Assembly (NCBI GenBank): GCA_937911325.1
Contig: CALDSD010000013.1
Span: forward strand, 1-36,680
DNA from: an uncultured Neomegalonema sp.
GTDB taxonomy: Bacteria; Pseudomonadota; Alphaproteobacteria; Rhodobacterales; Rhodobacteraceae
Reading direction: 5' to 3'
DNA length: 36,680 nucleotides
The notes under the pieces were generated by a model. That model searched no databases. It had not been told where the DNA came from and saw only the letters and a program-made list of their open reading frames with translations. The translations under genes were made by a program, and so were the position numbers. Positions 14,813 to 24,322 of this stretch are shown here, in pieces (position 1 is the first letter of the stretch; each line of letters starts with the position of its first letter).

Positions 14813-15895
14813 ATGGGTCGTATCCTGGTTGTAAATGCAGGCTCGTCGAGCTTGAAGACCGCGCTGTTCGACGGCGCGAAGCGTCTTTTTGAGATCGATG
14901 TTCTGGAGATCAGCGGCGCTGCGCGGATCAAGGTGATCGACGGCGAGGACAAGAGCGAGGAGAAGCTCTCGGTCGTCGACCATCATCACGCTCTCGCCTT
15001 GGCGCTGGACCGCTATTCGGATCTGGGTGCGCCAGCGCACAAGATCGACGGCGCTGGTCACCGGATCGTCCACGGTGGATCCGAGTTCAGCGCTCCGGTG
15101 CGGCTCGATCCAGAGACCGTTCGACGGATCGACGGATACTCGTCGCTCGCGCCGCTGCACAACCCGCCTGCGGTCAACGCGATCCATGCGCTGGAAGAGC
15201 TCGCGCCGGCGCTGCCTCAGGTTGGCTGTTTCGACACGGCGTTTCATGCAACGGCGCCGGAAATCGCAACGACGTTCGCCATTCCAAAGGATCTCCGTGA
15301 CGCGGGATATCGGCGCTATGGCTTTCACGGTTTGTCGTATGAGGGGCTGGTCGAGAAGCTGCCGGATATTCTGGGAAAACCCCTTCCTGAACGCGTGCTC
15401 GCGCTGCATCTGGGCAACGGCGCCAGCCTGTGCGCCATTCGGAACGGCTTGAGCGTGGCGACCTCGATGGGATACTCGCCCGTCGACGGTTTGGTGATGG
15501 GCACACGCAGCGGCGCGATCGATCCGATCGTGGCGCTGAAGATCGCGGCGGAACGCGGCGTTGAGGAAGCCGAGCGCATTCTGACCCGAGAGAGCGGGCT
15601 CTGGGCGCTTTCAGGCGGCGTTTCGGACATGCGCGCTTTGTTGTCTTCGGATTCGGAGGCGGCTCGCTTTGCGATCGAGCATTACTGTTATTGGGCGGCC
15701 CGCCAGGCCGGATCGGCGTTGGCGGCGATGGGCGGCGTGGACGTCATCGCCTTCACCGGCGGTATTGGCGAAAACGCCGGACCCGTCCGTGACGGGATCA
15801 TGACCCACCTGGAGTGGACGGGCGCGTCCGTTTGCGTTGTCGAATGCGACGAGGAGGCCGTCGTCGCTCAGGCGACCCGCCGGCTTTTGGAATAG
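14813..15895 (+). CDS. ackA: Acetate kinase
   Basis: 360 residues, slightly shorter than the usual 390-400. Seen are the N-terminal V-V-N-A-G-S-S-S-L-K phosphate-binding motif, H-R-I-V-H-G-G, the catalytic F-D-T-A-F-H, Y-G-F-H-G-L-S, H-L-G-N-G-A-S, and the C-terminal F-T-G-G-I-G-E-N. It makes ATP and acetate from acetyl phosphate. ATG 14813 is preceded by GGAGG with 5-base spacing; a GTG at 14807 overlaps that site. Its place after xsc suggests it harvests the acetyl phosphate from sulfoacetaldehyde as ATP; many sulfonate degraders instead have phosphotransacetylase (pta) here. Convergent with the SDR gene after 9 bp. Confidence 0.95.
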   Translation: MGRILVVNAGSSSLKTALFDGAKRLFEIDVLEISGAARIKVIDGEDKSEEKLSVVDHHHALALALDRYSDLGAPAHKIDGAGHRIVHGGSEFSAPVRLDPETVRRIDGYSSLAPLHNPPAVNAIHALEELAPALPQVGCFDTAFHATAPEIATTFAIPKDLRDAGYRRYGFHGLSYEGLVEKLPDILGKPLPERVLALHLGNGASLCAIRNGLSVATSMGYSPVDGLVMGTRSGAIDPIVALKIAAERGVEEAERILTRESGLWALSGGVSDMRALLSSDSEAARFAIEHYCYWAARQAGSALAAMGGVDVIAFTGGIGENAGPVRDGIMTHLEWTGASVCVVECDEEAVVAQATRRLLE

Positions 15896-15904
15896 CGTCC
15901 TCAC

Positions 15905-16597
15905 TCAATAGGGGATCGGGACGCCCTGATAGTCCTCGAAAACACCCGTTGTGCTCATCGTCAGCGCGTCGAACCGCTTGAGCAATCCAGCGGCGCTTTC
16001 AGCGACGTCGATGTCCGCGCTTGAGCCGCCCATGTCAGTGCGGACCCAGCCCGGGTGATAGGCGCCGACGGCGATCCCTTTCTCTGCGAAGTCCGCGGCG
16101 AGATTGCGCGCCAGGTTCGTCGCAGCGGCTTTTGACGCTCGATAGGCGTATGCGCCGCCAGGGGCTTGCTCTGTCGAGGCCATGATCGAGGACACGATCG
16201 CAATTTTCTTCTCCGCGCCGCGCTCGATCATTGGCAGCAGCGCCCGCACGGTTGCGAAAGGCCCGAAGACGTTGACCATCAGCACGTCTCGCCACGCGTC
16301 TTCGGTGTGGGCGGGGTCGTCGATCTTGCCATAGGCGTTCAACTGGCCCGCATTGGCGACCAAGAGATCGATCCCGCGCCCCTCCAAGCGGTTGGCCAAC
16401 GCCGCACAAGACGCTTCGCTGCCGACGTCGAGGGGTTCGATCTCGATCTTGCCCGTCAGGCTCGCCAGCGCATTCAGTTTCTCCGCCTCGCCGGGTTTGC
16501 GCGCTGTGGCGATGACTCGATCTCCTCGCGCGACGGCGGCTTCGGTCATTGCGAGGCCGATGCCTCGATTCGCGCCTGTGATCAGAATGGTTTGCAT
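15905..16597 (-). CDS. Short-chain dehydrogenase/reductase (SDR)
   Basis: 230 residues of the classical SDR fold. The cofactor motif T-G-A-N-R-G-I-G is at residues 7-14, N-A-G at about 85, the catalytic Ser in I-V-S-S-I-M, and Y-x-x-x-K in Y-R-A-S-K. The overall pattern resembles the C-factor/sniffer subgroup. It probably reduces or oxidises a small carbonyl with NAD(P)H in the cytoplasm; the substrate cannot be told. A ribosome binding site AGGAG precedes the ATG. It is a single-gene unit, divergent from the PhzF-family gene across 154 bp in which I see nothing clear. Confidence 0.88.
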   Translation of the reverse strand: MQTILITGANRGIGLAMTEAAVARGDRVIATARKPGEAEKLNALASLTGKIEIEPLDVGSEASCAALANRLEGRGIDLLVANAGQLNAYGKIDDPAHTEDAWRDVLMVNVFGPFATVRALLPMIERGAEKKIAIVSSIMASTEQAPGGAYAYRASKAAATNLARNLAADFAEKGIAVGAYHPGWVRTDMGGSSADIDVAESAAGLLKRFDALTMSTTGVFEDYQGVPIPY

Positions 16598-16751
16598 GCT
16601 TCTCGCTCCTGCCTCTTGTTCCTGTCTCTCGCTCCTGTTTGGCGCAGCGATCGTTCACCGCTCGCGATGGCGCAGGTAAGCCGAATTGATTTCAATGCCA
16701 GCTTTCGGGCCGTCAGACTAAAGCAAGATGACGGTATGGGGACTGAACGAT

Positions 16752-17618
16752 ATGCGGATCGAAGATGTGAGCCGCGTCGCGGCGTTCGCCGACGGCGATC
16801 TTGGGGGCAACCCCGCCGGCGTTGCGTTTGTGGAGGAGGTGGAAGACGCCGCCGCAATGCTGCGAACGGCGGCGGCGGTTGGGTACTCAGAGACCGCGTT
16901 CCTGGCGCCCCAGGGCGACGCGTGGCGCGTCCGGTACTTCGCGCCAGAGACCGAGGTCCCCTTCTGCGGGCATGCGACCATCGCATTGGGATCTGAACTC
17001 GGGCGACGTTTTGGCGCCGGCGTTTATCGACTTCTCCTGAATGAAGCCGAGATCACCGTCGAGGCGATCGAGGAAGGCGCCGGGCGTTGGGGCGCCGTTT
17101 TGCAGTCGCCCGCGACTTGGTCGAAGCCCTTGTCGCCGCCGCTGGCGCTTGCCTTGATGGGCGCGTTTGACCTTACGCCGGCTCAGATCGACCCCAGGCT
17201 CCCGATCAGCCTTGCGCATGCCGGCGCCAATCACGCAGTGATCCCCTTGGCGTCGCGCGCCCGACTTGCGGCGATGGCCTATGAATTCGAACCGATGAAA
17301 CAACGGATGTTGGAGAACGACCTCACGACGATCTCGCTGATCCACTTTGAGGCCCCGCGGTTGTTCCATGCGCGCAACCCCTGCGCGGTGGGCGGCGGCT
17401 ACGATGAGCCCGCCACGGCCGCGGCGGCGGCGGCTTTGGGCGGACTTTTGCGCGATCTCGATTGGGACGGTCTGGGCCAAGGGACCGCGACCGGCGGTCC
17501 GATCGAGATCCGTCAAGGCTTTGACATGGGCGTTCCAAGCCGGCTCCGCGTCGAATTCGGGTCCGAGACCGGATCGAGCATCCGGGTCAGCGGCCTCACG
17601 CGGGAGATCTCCGCGTGA
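16752..17618 (+). CDS. PhzF-family epimerase/isomerase
   Basis: 288 residues with two PhzF half-domains. The first begins with the strand leading to G-G-N-P-A-G-V and carries the catalytic glutamate in G-Y-S-E-T-A-F (E47); next comes the F-x-P-x-x-E-V-P-F-C-G-H-A-T signature. The second half has R-N-P-C-A-V-G-G-G and an S-R-L-R-V-E-F ending. Members act as proton-shuffling isomerases; phenazine synthesis genes are absent, so this is one of the many unassigned relatives. ATG 16752 has GGGGA about 10 bases upstream; an in-frame ATG at 16728 would add 8 residues. It ends 7 bp before the convergent 5-oxoprolinase. Confidence 0.86.
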   Translation: MRIEDVSRVAAFADGDLGGNPAGVAFVEEVEDAAAMLRTAAAVGYSETAFLAPQGDAWRVRYFAPETEVPFCGHATIALGSELGRRFGAGVYRLLLNEAEITVEAIEEGAGRWGAVLQSPATWSKPLSPPLALALMGAFDLTPAQIDPRLPISLAHAGANHAVIPLASRARLAAMAYEFEPMKQRMLENDLTTISLIHFEAPRLFHARNPCAVGGGYDEPATAAAAAALGGLLRDLDWDGLGQGTATGGPIEIRQGFDMGVPSRLRVEFGSETGSSIRVSGLTREISA

Positions 17619-17625
17619 GGTGACG

Positions 17626-20600
17626 TCAGCTTTCTCCGAAGCCGCCGCCGCCCGGGGTCTCGATGAGATAGACGTCGCCTGGACCCACTTCGCGCTTGTC
17701 CGCCGACAGCAGCTCTTCCTCCGAGCCGTCCGCGCGCAGAATGCGCGTGCGCCCCAAGGCGCCCGGCTCGCCGCCATCCAAGCTGGGCGGCGGGGTGCGA
17801 CGATGGCCCGAGAGGATGGCCACGGTCATTTCCTCCAGGAACCTGATCCGACGCAGCGCGCCGTCGCCGCCAGGGAATTCGCCGTCGCCGCCCGAGCCCT
17901 GGCGAATTCGGAACTCTTCGAGCAACACCGGAAAGCGCAACTCCAACACCTCCGGATCGGTCAGGCGCGAGTTGGTCATATGGGTGTGCACCGCCGACAT
18001 GCCGCGATGCCCGGTTCCATCGTTCAACCGCCCGGCGCCGGCGCCGCCGCAGATCGTCTCGTAATACTGGTACTTCGCGTTGCCCCAGGTGGTGTTGTTC
18101 ATCGTGCCCTGGGCCCCGGCCATGACGCCAAGCGCCAGGAACAAGGCATTGGTGACTTGTTGCGAGGTCTCCGTGTTGCCGGCGATCACGGCCGCAGGAT
18201 ACTCGGGCGAGAGCATGCAGCCCTTGGGCAAGATCACCTCGAGCGGCTTCATCACGCCTTCGTTCATCGGAATGCGATCGTCGACAAGGCATCGGAAGAC
18301 ATAGAGAACCGCCGCACGGGTCACCGGTTCAGGCGCGTTGTAGTTCGTCGGCACCTGCGGGCTCGTGCCGCTGAAATCGATCTTCGCCGACCGAGACGCG
18401 TGGTCGACGGTGATCTTCACGCAGATCTGTCGCGGCTCCCCATCGAAGCCCGGATCAGACTGATAGACGATCTCCGTGTCCTTCAGCGCCGCGATCGCGC
18501 GGCGCACGCATTCTTCGGCATTGTCCTGAACATGGCGCATATAGGCGCTGACGACCTCGATGCCGAACTGGTCGACCATCTTGCCAAGCTCGTCGGCCCC
18601 TTTCTGGCAGGCGGCCACCTGGGCCTTGAGATCAGCCAGGTTTTCCTCGGGATTGCGCGCGGGGTAAGGGCAGGACGCCGCACCCGGGCCGTCATACTCT
18701 CCGCGGAACAACGCCAGCGCCTCGGCCTCGCGGAAATGGCCCTGATCGACCAGCTTGAAGTTGTCGATATAGACGCCCTCGTCGGTGATGACGCGGCTGT
18801 CTGGCGGCGCGGAACCCGGCGTCAGGCCGCCGATGTCCGTGTGGTGGCCGCGGGCGGAGGTGTAGAACAGGATCTGGCTCTGATCCGCGCTCCAGACCGG
18901 CATCACCACTGTGACGTCGGGCAGATGCGTGCCGCCATTGTAGGGCGCGTTGAGAACATAGACGTCGCCGGGTTGCATCTGCGGGTTCTGCGCGATCACG
19001 GTTCGCACGCTGGCGTTCATCGAGCCCAGATGCACTGGCATATGCGGCGCGTTGGCGATCAGGTCGCCTTCCGCGTCGAACACCGCGCATGAGAAATCGA
19101 GCCGCTCCTTGATCGTGACGGACACGGCCGTGTTTTCCAGCACCGCGCCCATCTGCTCGGCGATCGACATATAGAGCGAATTGAACACCTCGAGCATCGC
19201 CGGATCGGCCTTCGTTCCGATCGCGCGGCGGTCTGGCAGCGGCGTCACGCGGGTCAGGACCACATGGTCATGCGCCGTTATCCGCGCGCGCCAACCGTCC
19301 TCGACGATGATCGCAGTATGCGGCTCGACGAGAACCGCGGGGCCTGTAAGCGTGTCGCCGGGCCGCATCGCCTCGCGCTTGACGAAGCGGGCTTCGCGCC
19401 ATGCGCCGTCCGAGAAGAACCGGTCGACGCTGGCGGTTTCAACCTCGGTCTCTTCGCGGCGTTGGGTTGTAAGCGTGTCCTCGGAGATGTCGGCGGCGTG
19501 GCCGACCGACTCGACCGAGACGGCGTCGATCACCAGCGGCCGGTCGCCGGCGACGAAGCCAAAGCGCGTGCGATGAGCGATCTCGAAGGCGGTCTTCAGT
19601 TCCGCGAGCGTGCCATAAGGCACTTCGAGCGCCGTGTCGGTGCCCTTGATCTTCAGGTGCAGCGTGTAGCTGGTTTCAACCGGCGCGGAGGTCGAAGGGC
19701 CCTCATAGACGCCGCTGGTCTTCAGCTGATCGGCCACTTCATTGAGTGTTTCGACCCCGAGCTGATCGAGAAGCGCGGCCGCGCGCAGGAGGCTTTCCGC
19801 GCCGAGCTGTTCTTCCACCGATTGCTGGCGCTGGGCGCGGATATCGGCGAGGCCCATGCCGTAAGCGGAGAGTAGCGAGGCCATCGGATGCACGAGACAG
19901 GTCCCCACACCCAATGCATCCGCGACGGCGCACGCGTGTTGCGCGCCGGCGCCGCCAAAGACGTTGAGCGCGTAATCCGAGACGTCGTAGCCGCGTTGCA
20001 CCGAGATCTTCTTGATCGCCGCCGCCATGTTCTCATTGGCGATCTTCAGAAATCCATCCGCGATCTCTTCGGGCGACTTGTCGATCTGGGCCGAGAGGTC
20101 GTCGAATCTCGCGCGCGTCGCGGCGGCGTCGAGCGGCTGATCCGCGTTGGGTCCGAAGATCGCTGGAAAGAACTCCGGGCGCAGTTTGCCGGTGAGCAGG
20201 TTGGCGTCTGTCACCGCCAGGGGCCCGCCGCGACCATAGCAGGCCGGGCCCGGATTGGCGCCCGCGCTTTCAGGGCCGACCCGCATGCGTTGTCCGTCAA
20301 ACTGCAGGATCGATCCGCCGCCGGCGGCCACCGTATGAATGTTCATCATCGGCGCCCGCATGCGCACGCCGGCGATTTCGGTGTTCAGCACCCGCTCGTA
20401 AGCCCCGTCATAGCGCCAGACGTCCGTGGACGTGCCGCCCATATCGAAGCCGAGAACCTTCGGCAGGCCTGCGATCTCGGCCGTTTTGGCGCCGCCGACG
20501 ACACCACCCGCGGGTCCAGACAGGATCGCATCCTTGCCCTCGAACAGCTGGGCGTCCGTCAACCCGCCAGAGCTCATCATGAACATCAGCTTGCCGGTCG

Positions 20601-21321
20601 GATCGCCGTCAAAGGCGCTGGCGACTTTGTCGACGTAGCGCCGCAGGATCGGCGAGAGATATGCGTCGACGGTCGTCGTGTCGCCCCGGCTGACCATCTT
20701 CATCAGCGGTGAGACCCGGTGCGAAACGGAGATCTGCCCAAAGCCCGCGACCTTGGCCAGATCTCCGGCGCGTTTTTCGTGCGCAGGCCAACGGTAGCCG
20801 TGCACAAACACGATGGCGACCGCGTCAAATCCATCGGCTTTCGCCTCTGACAGCGCCTCCAGCAAGTGCTTTTCATCAAGTTCCTGAACGACTTCGCCAT
20901 CGATCTTCACACGCTCGCGCGCTTCGATGACGCGTGAATACAGTTGCTCGGGCAACCGAATGTCGCGCGCGAAGAGCTGGTCGTCCGGGCGGTTCTGATA
21001 GGCCAACCGGAGCTGGTCGCCGAGCCCCTGGGTCGTGACCAGCAGCGTCTTGGCGCCCTTGCGCTCCAACAACGCGTTGGTGGCCACGGTCGTGCCCATC
21101 TTCACCGCGCCGATCCGGGACAACGGGATGGGGTCGGCGCGTCCCAACCCGAGGAAGTCGCGTATGCCCTGCAGCGCGGCATCCTCGTATTGCTCTGGAT
21201 TTTCTGAGAGCAATTTGGCGCTGAGCACCCGGCCTTCGGGGTCGCGCGCGGCGACGTCGGTGAACGTGCCGCCGCGGTCGATCCAGAAATCCCACACGTT
21301 CGGTTGTTCGGCGGCGGTCAT
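17626..21321 (-). CDS. 5-oxoprolinase (ATP-hydrolysing) / hydantoinase, fused HyuA-HyuB
   Basis: 1231 residues, the normal length for single-chain 5-oxoprolinase. The N-terminal HyuA half starts with F-W-I-D-R-G-G-T-F-T-D-V (ATP-binding), with a second phosphate loop F-D-M-G-G-T-S-T-D-V. The HyuB half (from about residue 705) carries S-V-T-I-K-E-R-L-D-F-S-C-A and ends with the usual G-G-G-G-F-G. It hydrolyses 5-oxoproline to glutamate using ATP, or a hydantoin. ATG 21321 has a GGAG site about 8 bases before it; the longer reading frame to 21372 lacks one and enters the promoter space shared with the GNAT-TerB gene. All four zinc or substrate regions look intact, so I expect activity. Confidence 0.93.
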   Translation of the reverse strand: MTAAEQPNVWDFWIDRGGTFTDVAARDPEGRVLSAKLLSENPEQYEDAALQGIRDFLGLGRADPIPLSRIGAVKMGTTVATNALLERKGAKTLLVTTQGLGDQLRLAYQNRPDDQLFARDIRLPEQLYSRVIEARERVKIDGEVVQELDEKHLLEALSEAKADGFDAVAIVFVHGYRWPAHEKRAGDLAKVAGFGQISVSHRVSPLMKMVSRGDTTTVDAYLSPILRRYVDKVASAFDGDPTGKLMFMMSSGGLTDAQLFEGKDAILSGPAGGVVGGAKTAEIAGLPKVLGFDMGGTSTDVWRYDGAYERVLNTEIAGVRMRAPMMNIHTVAAGGGSILQFDGQRMRVGPESAGANPGPACYGRGGPLAVTDANLLTGKLRPEFFPAIFGPNADQPLDAAATRARFDDLSAQIDKSPEEIADGFLKIANENMAAAIKKISVQRGYDVSDYALNVFGGAGAQHACAVADALGVGTCLVHPMASLLSAYGMGLADIRAQRQQSVEEQLGAESLLRAAALLDQLGVETLNEVADQLKTSGVYEGPSTSAPVETSYTLHLKIKGTDTALEVPYGTLAELKTAFEIAHRTRFGFVAGDRPLVIDAVSVESVGHAADISEDTLTTQRREETEVETASVDRFFSDGAWREARFVKREAMRPGDTLTGPAVLVEPHTAIIVEDGWRARITAHDHVVLTRVTPLPDRRAIGTKADPAMLEVFNSLYMSIAEQMGAVLENTAVSVTIKERLDFSCAVFDAEGDLIANAPHMPVHLGSMNASVRTVIAQNPQMQPGDVYVLNAPYNGGTHLPDVTVVMPVWSADQSQILFYTSARGHHTDIGGLTPGSAPPDSRVITDEGVYIDNFKLVDQGHFREAEALALFRGEYDGPGAASCPYPARNPEENLADLKAQVAACQKGADELGKMVDQFGIEVVSAYMRHVQDNAEECVRRAIAALKDTEIVYQSDPGFDGEPRQICVKITVDHASRSAKIDFSGTSPQVPTNYNAPEPVTRAAVLYVFRCLVDDRIPMNEGVMKPLEVILPKGCMLSPEYPAAVIAGNTETSQQVTNALFLALGVMAGAQGTMNNTTWGNAKYQYYETICGGAGAGRLNDGTGHRGMSAVHTHMTNSRLTDPEVLELRFPVLLEEFRIRQGSGGDGEFPGGDGALRRIRFLEEMTVAILSGHRRTPPPSLDGGEPGALGRTRILRADGSEEELLSADKREVGPGDVYLIETPGGGGFGES

Positions 21322-21410
21322 GCAAGGGCTCCGGAGATTGAAAACCAACGTCTTTTCATTTCCCAAACACACGCGCTAGGCTACCGCGTCAACTTGGGGA
21401 TCGAACAGTC

Positions 21411-22487
21411 ATGGGGCGCAATCACATCCCAGGCAAGGCGCCGCGCGGTCTGTCGGCGCGAATCCGAGATGCGACCGGGGCCGACGCCGAGAGGCTCACA
21501 GAGATTCTCAATCCGGAGATTGTCGAGACCACGGCGACCTGGACGGACCAGACGAGGTCGGAAGCCGACATGGCGACCTGGATCGAGGAACGCCGTGCTC
21601 AGGGATTTCCGGTGATCGTGCTCGAGTCGGAAAACGGTTCGGCCCTTGGATACGGCTCTTACGGCGCGTTTCGCTCCTGGCCGGGGTATCGGCATACGGT
21701 CGAACACTCGGTCTATGTCGCGCGCGACGCCAGAGGCCTCGGCGCTGGCCGGGCTCTCATCGAGGCTCTGGAGCGCCGCGCGCGGTCGGCAGGGATGCAG
21801 GCGATGATCGGTGGGATCGGGTCGGAAAACGCAGAGTCCCTCGCGATTCACAAGCGCCTTGGCTTTGACGAGGTTGGCCGGTTGCCAGAGGTCGGCAGGA
21901 AATTCGATCGCTGGCTGACGCTGGTGTTGGTTCAAAAAACGCTCCGCGACAAAGCCCCGTCGCCAGCGCAAAAGCCTGGCGGCCTTTTAAGGGTCTACGA
22001 CCCGGACTATCTGTCGTGGATGATCAGAAAGTTTTTCGACGTCTTCATTGGCCGCTCGCCGGCGTTTGAACCCGACCCCGGCCGCTCCGCTCAACTTGCG
22101 GCCGCCGCCCTTTTGGTCGAAGCCGCTCGCAGCGATGGCGAGTACACCACGGATGAACGCGCGGCCATCGACCGCGTGCTTGCAGAAACCTATGGCGCCA
22201 GCGTTTCAGAGGCGGCGCAGCTTCGGGTCGAAGCGGAGACGGCGCAGTCGGCCGCGGTGGGTTCGCACCGCTTCACCGCCGCGGTGAAGAACGCCATGAC
22301 CTATGAGGAACGCGTCGAACTTGTGGAAAGCCTCTGGCGCGTCGTGTTGTCGGACGGAGAACGCCACGAGGCGGAAGATGCGTTGATGCGCAAGATCGTC
22401 GGATTGATCTACGTCGAGGATCGCGACAGCGCTCTGGCGCGCCGACGGGCGCTCGAAGCGGCTGACGGCTCGTCGGCGGACAGGTAA
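21411..22487 (+). CDS. Fusion of GNAT N-acetyltransferase and TerB-like domain
   Basis: 358 residues. Residues 17-185 form a GNAT domain close to phosphinothricin/methionine-sulfoximine acetyltransferases, with the acetyl-CoA loop in A-R-G-L-G-A-G-R-A-L and the N-A-E-S-L-A-I-H-K-R-L-G-F ending. After a short linker, residues 215-345 match a TerB-like helical domain (A-A-A-L-L-V-E-A-A-R-S-D-G-E-Y, then V-V-L-S-D-G-E-R-H-E-A-E-D). There is no stop between them and no ribosome binding site before the internal ATG at 22020, so this is one protein. TerB domains are acidic, metal-binding and linked to envelope stress. First gene of a four-gene plus-strand group; M48 protease follows after 35 bp. 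Confidence 0.82.
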   Translation: MGRNHIPGKAPRGLSARIRDATGADAERLTEILNPEIVETTATWTDQTRSEADMATWIEERRAQGFPVIVLESENGSALGYGSYGAFRSWPGYRHTVEHSVYVARDARGLGAGRALIEALERRARSAGMQAMIGGIGSENAESLAIHKRLGFDEVGRLPEVGRKFDRWLTLVLVQKTLRDKAPSPAQKPGGLLRVYDPDYLSWMIRKFFDVFIGRSPAFEPDPGRSAQLAAAALLVEAARSDGEYTTDERAAIDRVLAETYGASVSEAAQLRVEAETAQSAAVGSHRFTAAVKNAMTYEERVELVESLWRVVLSDGERHEAEDALMRKIVGLIYVEDRDSALARRRALEAADGSSADR

Positions 22488-22522
22488 AGTCGACCGCGCG
22501 AAGCTAGAGCGAGGATTTGACG

Positions 22523-23473
22523 ATGGATCGAGCTCTCGCTCACCGTCTGCGGAACATTGTCCATTCCATCCTGATCATCGCCGGGATGGGCGCCGTCGCA
22601 GCTGGCGCCGTCTACCTGATTTGGGGCGGTCCCGGCGTTTTCTGGGCGATCATCGGCGTCGGTGCGATGCTGATCGTCTCGACAGCGGGTTCGAAAGAGC
22701 TGGTGCTGTCGATGTATCGAACTCAGCGTCTGACGGCGCAAACGGCTCCTGAGGCGATGCGCCTGATCGAAGAACTGACGCAGCGGGCCGAGTTGCCGCG
22801 GACGCCGGAGCTGCATTACCTCCCCAGCCGGTTGGTCAACGCGTTCGCGATCGGACGGGTCGGCTCTTCCGCCGTTGTGATCACCGACGGGTTGCTCAGG
22901 ATCCTCGACCGCCGCGAAGTCGCAGGCGTTCTGGCGCACGAGGTCAGCCATATCGCCAATCGGGATCTTTGGATCATGGGTTTGGCCGATGTGATCAGCC
23001 GGTTCACCGCGTTTGTCTCCCATGTCGGCCTGATCTTGCTGGTGCTATGGCCGCTTCTGGCGATGATCGAGGCCGACCGGCCTCCGATCGGCGCGCTCTT
23101 GCTGTTGATCTTTGCGCCAACGTTGATGAGCCTGCTGCAGCTGGCTCTGTCGCGTGCGCGGGAGTATGACGCGGATCACACGGCCGCTGAGCTGACGGGA
23201 GATCCGGAAGGGCTCGCGCGCGCCCTCGCCAAGCTCGAACGGCGTCGCGGGGCGTATTGGGAGGACATCCTTTTGCCTGGCCGCCGGATGCCAGAGCCGT
23301 CGCTGCTGCGAACGCATCCGCCGACCCCCGAGCGATTGGCGCGATTGCAGGCGATTCCGCCGAACGCCTCGGCCGCCCGGGATCTTCTGGTCCCCGAACC
23401 CGTTCGCCTGCCGGCGCAGATACGCGTCGTGCGCGGCGCGCCCGGGTGGCGGTGGTCCGGCGTATGGTACTGA
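22523..23473 (+). CDS. M48-family zinc metallopeptidase, HtpX-like membrane protease
   Basis: 316 residues. Two N-terminal transmembrane segments (about residues 13-30 and 37-55) are followed by the protease domain with H-E-V-S-H (H139, E140, H143) and the third zinc ligand E214 in R-E-Y-D-A-D, then two further hydrophobic stretches (about 160-210). This layout is that of HtpX-like inner-membrane proteases, which cut misfolded membrane proteins. ATG 22523 has GAGGA 7 bases before it; a TTG at 22517 overlaps. It lies between two TerB-domain genes, so a joint role in envelope quality control is likely by context. Confidence 0.9.
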   Translation: MDRALAHRLRNIVHSILIIAGMGAVAAGAVYLIWGGPGVFWAIIGVGAMLIVSTAGSKELVLSMYRTQRLTAQTAPEAMRLIEELTQRAELPRTPELHYLPSRLVNAFAIGRVGSSAVVITDGLLRILDRREVAGVLAHEVSHIANRDLWIMGLADVISRFTAFVSHVGLILLVLWPLLAMIEADRPPIGALLLLIFAPTLMSLLQLALSRAREYDADHTAAELTGDPEGLARALAKLERRRGAYWEDILLPGRRMPEPSLLRTHPPTPERLARLQAIPPNASAARDLLVPEPVRLPAQIRVVRGAPGWRWSGVWY

Positions 23474-23541
23474 TGAAAGAACGAGCGGCGCTGCCGCGCA
23501 GCCCTCTTCGCAACCTCGATCAGACCGGCTAAACATCTCGC

Positions 23542-24231
23542 ATGTCGATCTGGACCAAGATCACCGAGGCCATCAATCGGTTCGCCAAAAGCGGATCGTT
23601 GGCGGACCTTTTCACTGCGGCGACCCCGCCAGAGAAGACGGTCGCCTTCACGGTCGCCGTGATCGCGCTCGGCGCCAAACTGGCGAAGGCCGACGGGCGC
23701 GTCACGCGCGACGAGGTGGACGCATTCAAGGAGGTTTTCTTCATTGCTCCTGATGAAGAGCGCAACGCCGCGCGCGTCTTTGATCTCGCGCGTGCGGACG
23801 TGGCGGGTTTTGAAACCTATGCATACAAGATCCGCGGGATGTTCGACTCGTCCGAGGACAAAGCGACGCTGGAAGACATTCTCGACGGCCTTTTCCGGAT
23901 TGCGGGCGCGGACGGCGTCTACGATCCCAACGAGCTTCAGTTTCTGGCGTCTGTGTCGAACATTTTTTCAATCCCGGAATCGTGCTTCGACCGGTTGCGC
24001 GCGCGCCATGACCCGTCGGTGGGAGGGGACCCTTACAAGCTGCTTGGCGTCACGAGGGACACGCCGATGTCGGAGATCAAACAGGCGTGGCGCAACTACG
24101 TTCGCGAGACACATCCCGACAGAATGATGGCCCGGGGCGTTCCAGAGGAGGCGGTGAGAATGGCGACCGAACGGTTGGCGTTGCTCAATACGGCCTATGA
24201 GCGCATACGCGCCGAGCATCGGCCATTATGA
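23542..24231 (+). CDS. TerB-DnaJ protein, DjlA-like co-chaperone without membrane anchor
   Basis: 229 residues. A TerB-like helical domain spans about 30-150 (A-K-A-D-G-R-V-T-R-D-E and A-G-A-D-G-V-Y-D-P-N-E-L), and a J-domain spans about 160-225 with the H-P-D tripeptide that stimulates DnaK. This is the architecture of DjlA, but the N-terminal transmembrane segment of enteric DjlA is not seen; residues 27-45 are only moderately hydrophobic. It would recruit DnaK to a specific place or client. It is the second TerB-domain protein within 1.2 kb, following the M48 protease by 68 bp. Confidence 0.88.
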   Translation: MSIWTKITEAINRFAKSGSLADLFTAATPPEKTVAFTVAVIALGAKLAKADGRVTRDEVDAFKEVFFIAPDEERNAARVFDLARADVAGFETYAYKIRGMFDSSEDKATLEDILDGLFRIAGADGVYDPNELQFLASVSNIFSIPESCFDRLRARHDPSVGGDPYKLLGVTRDTPMSEIKQAWRNYVRETHPDRMMARGVPEEAVRMATERLALLNTAYERIRAEHRPL

Positions 24232-24249
24232 ACAAATCAATCGATTTGT
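24232..24249 (+). terminator. AT-rich hairpin directly after the TerB-DnaJ gene
   Basis: ACAAATC-AATC-GATTTGT is a perfect 7-bp stem with 4-base loop that begins at the base after the stop codon. It lacks a following T-run. It may weaken read-through into 24323 or be a protein-binding dyad for that gene. Confidence 0.4.
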
Positions 24250-24322
24250 AAGAGCTGATTAACACCGGACTGCTATTGCATGCACGGAGAAATCCATAGG
24301 TCAGGAAGAAGCGGATTCAGGC

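Noticed and set aside
12925-14952. A 675-codon minus-strand frame across xsc
   Set aside because: It lies opposite a well-supported Xsc sequence and has no family features; high GC content leaves few stops in this frame.
17347-19092. A 581-codon plus-strand frame opposite the 5-oxoprolinase gene
   Set aside because: Arg/His/Gly-rich shadow of the HyuB half; no start signal and no domain.
22020-22487. A separate TerB gene starting inside the GNAT-TerB frame
   Set aside because: The frame is continuous and no ribosome binding site precedes the internal ATG, so a fusion is the simpler reading.
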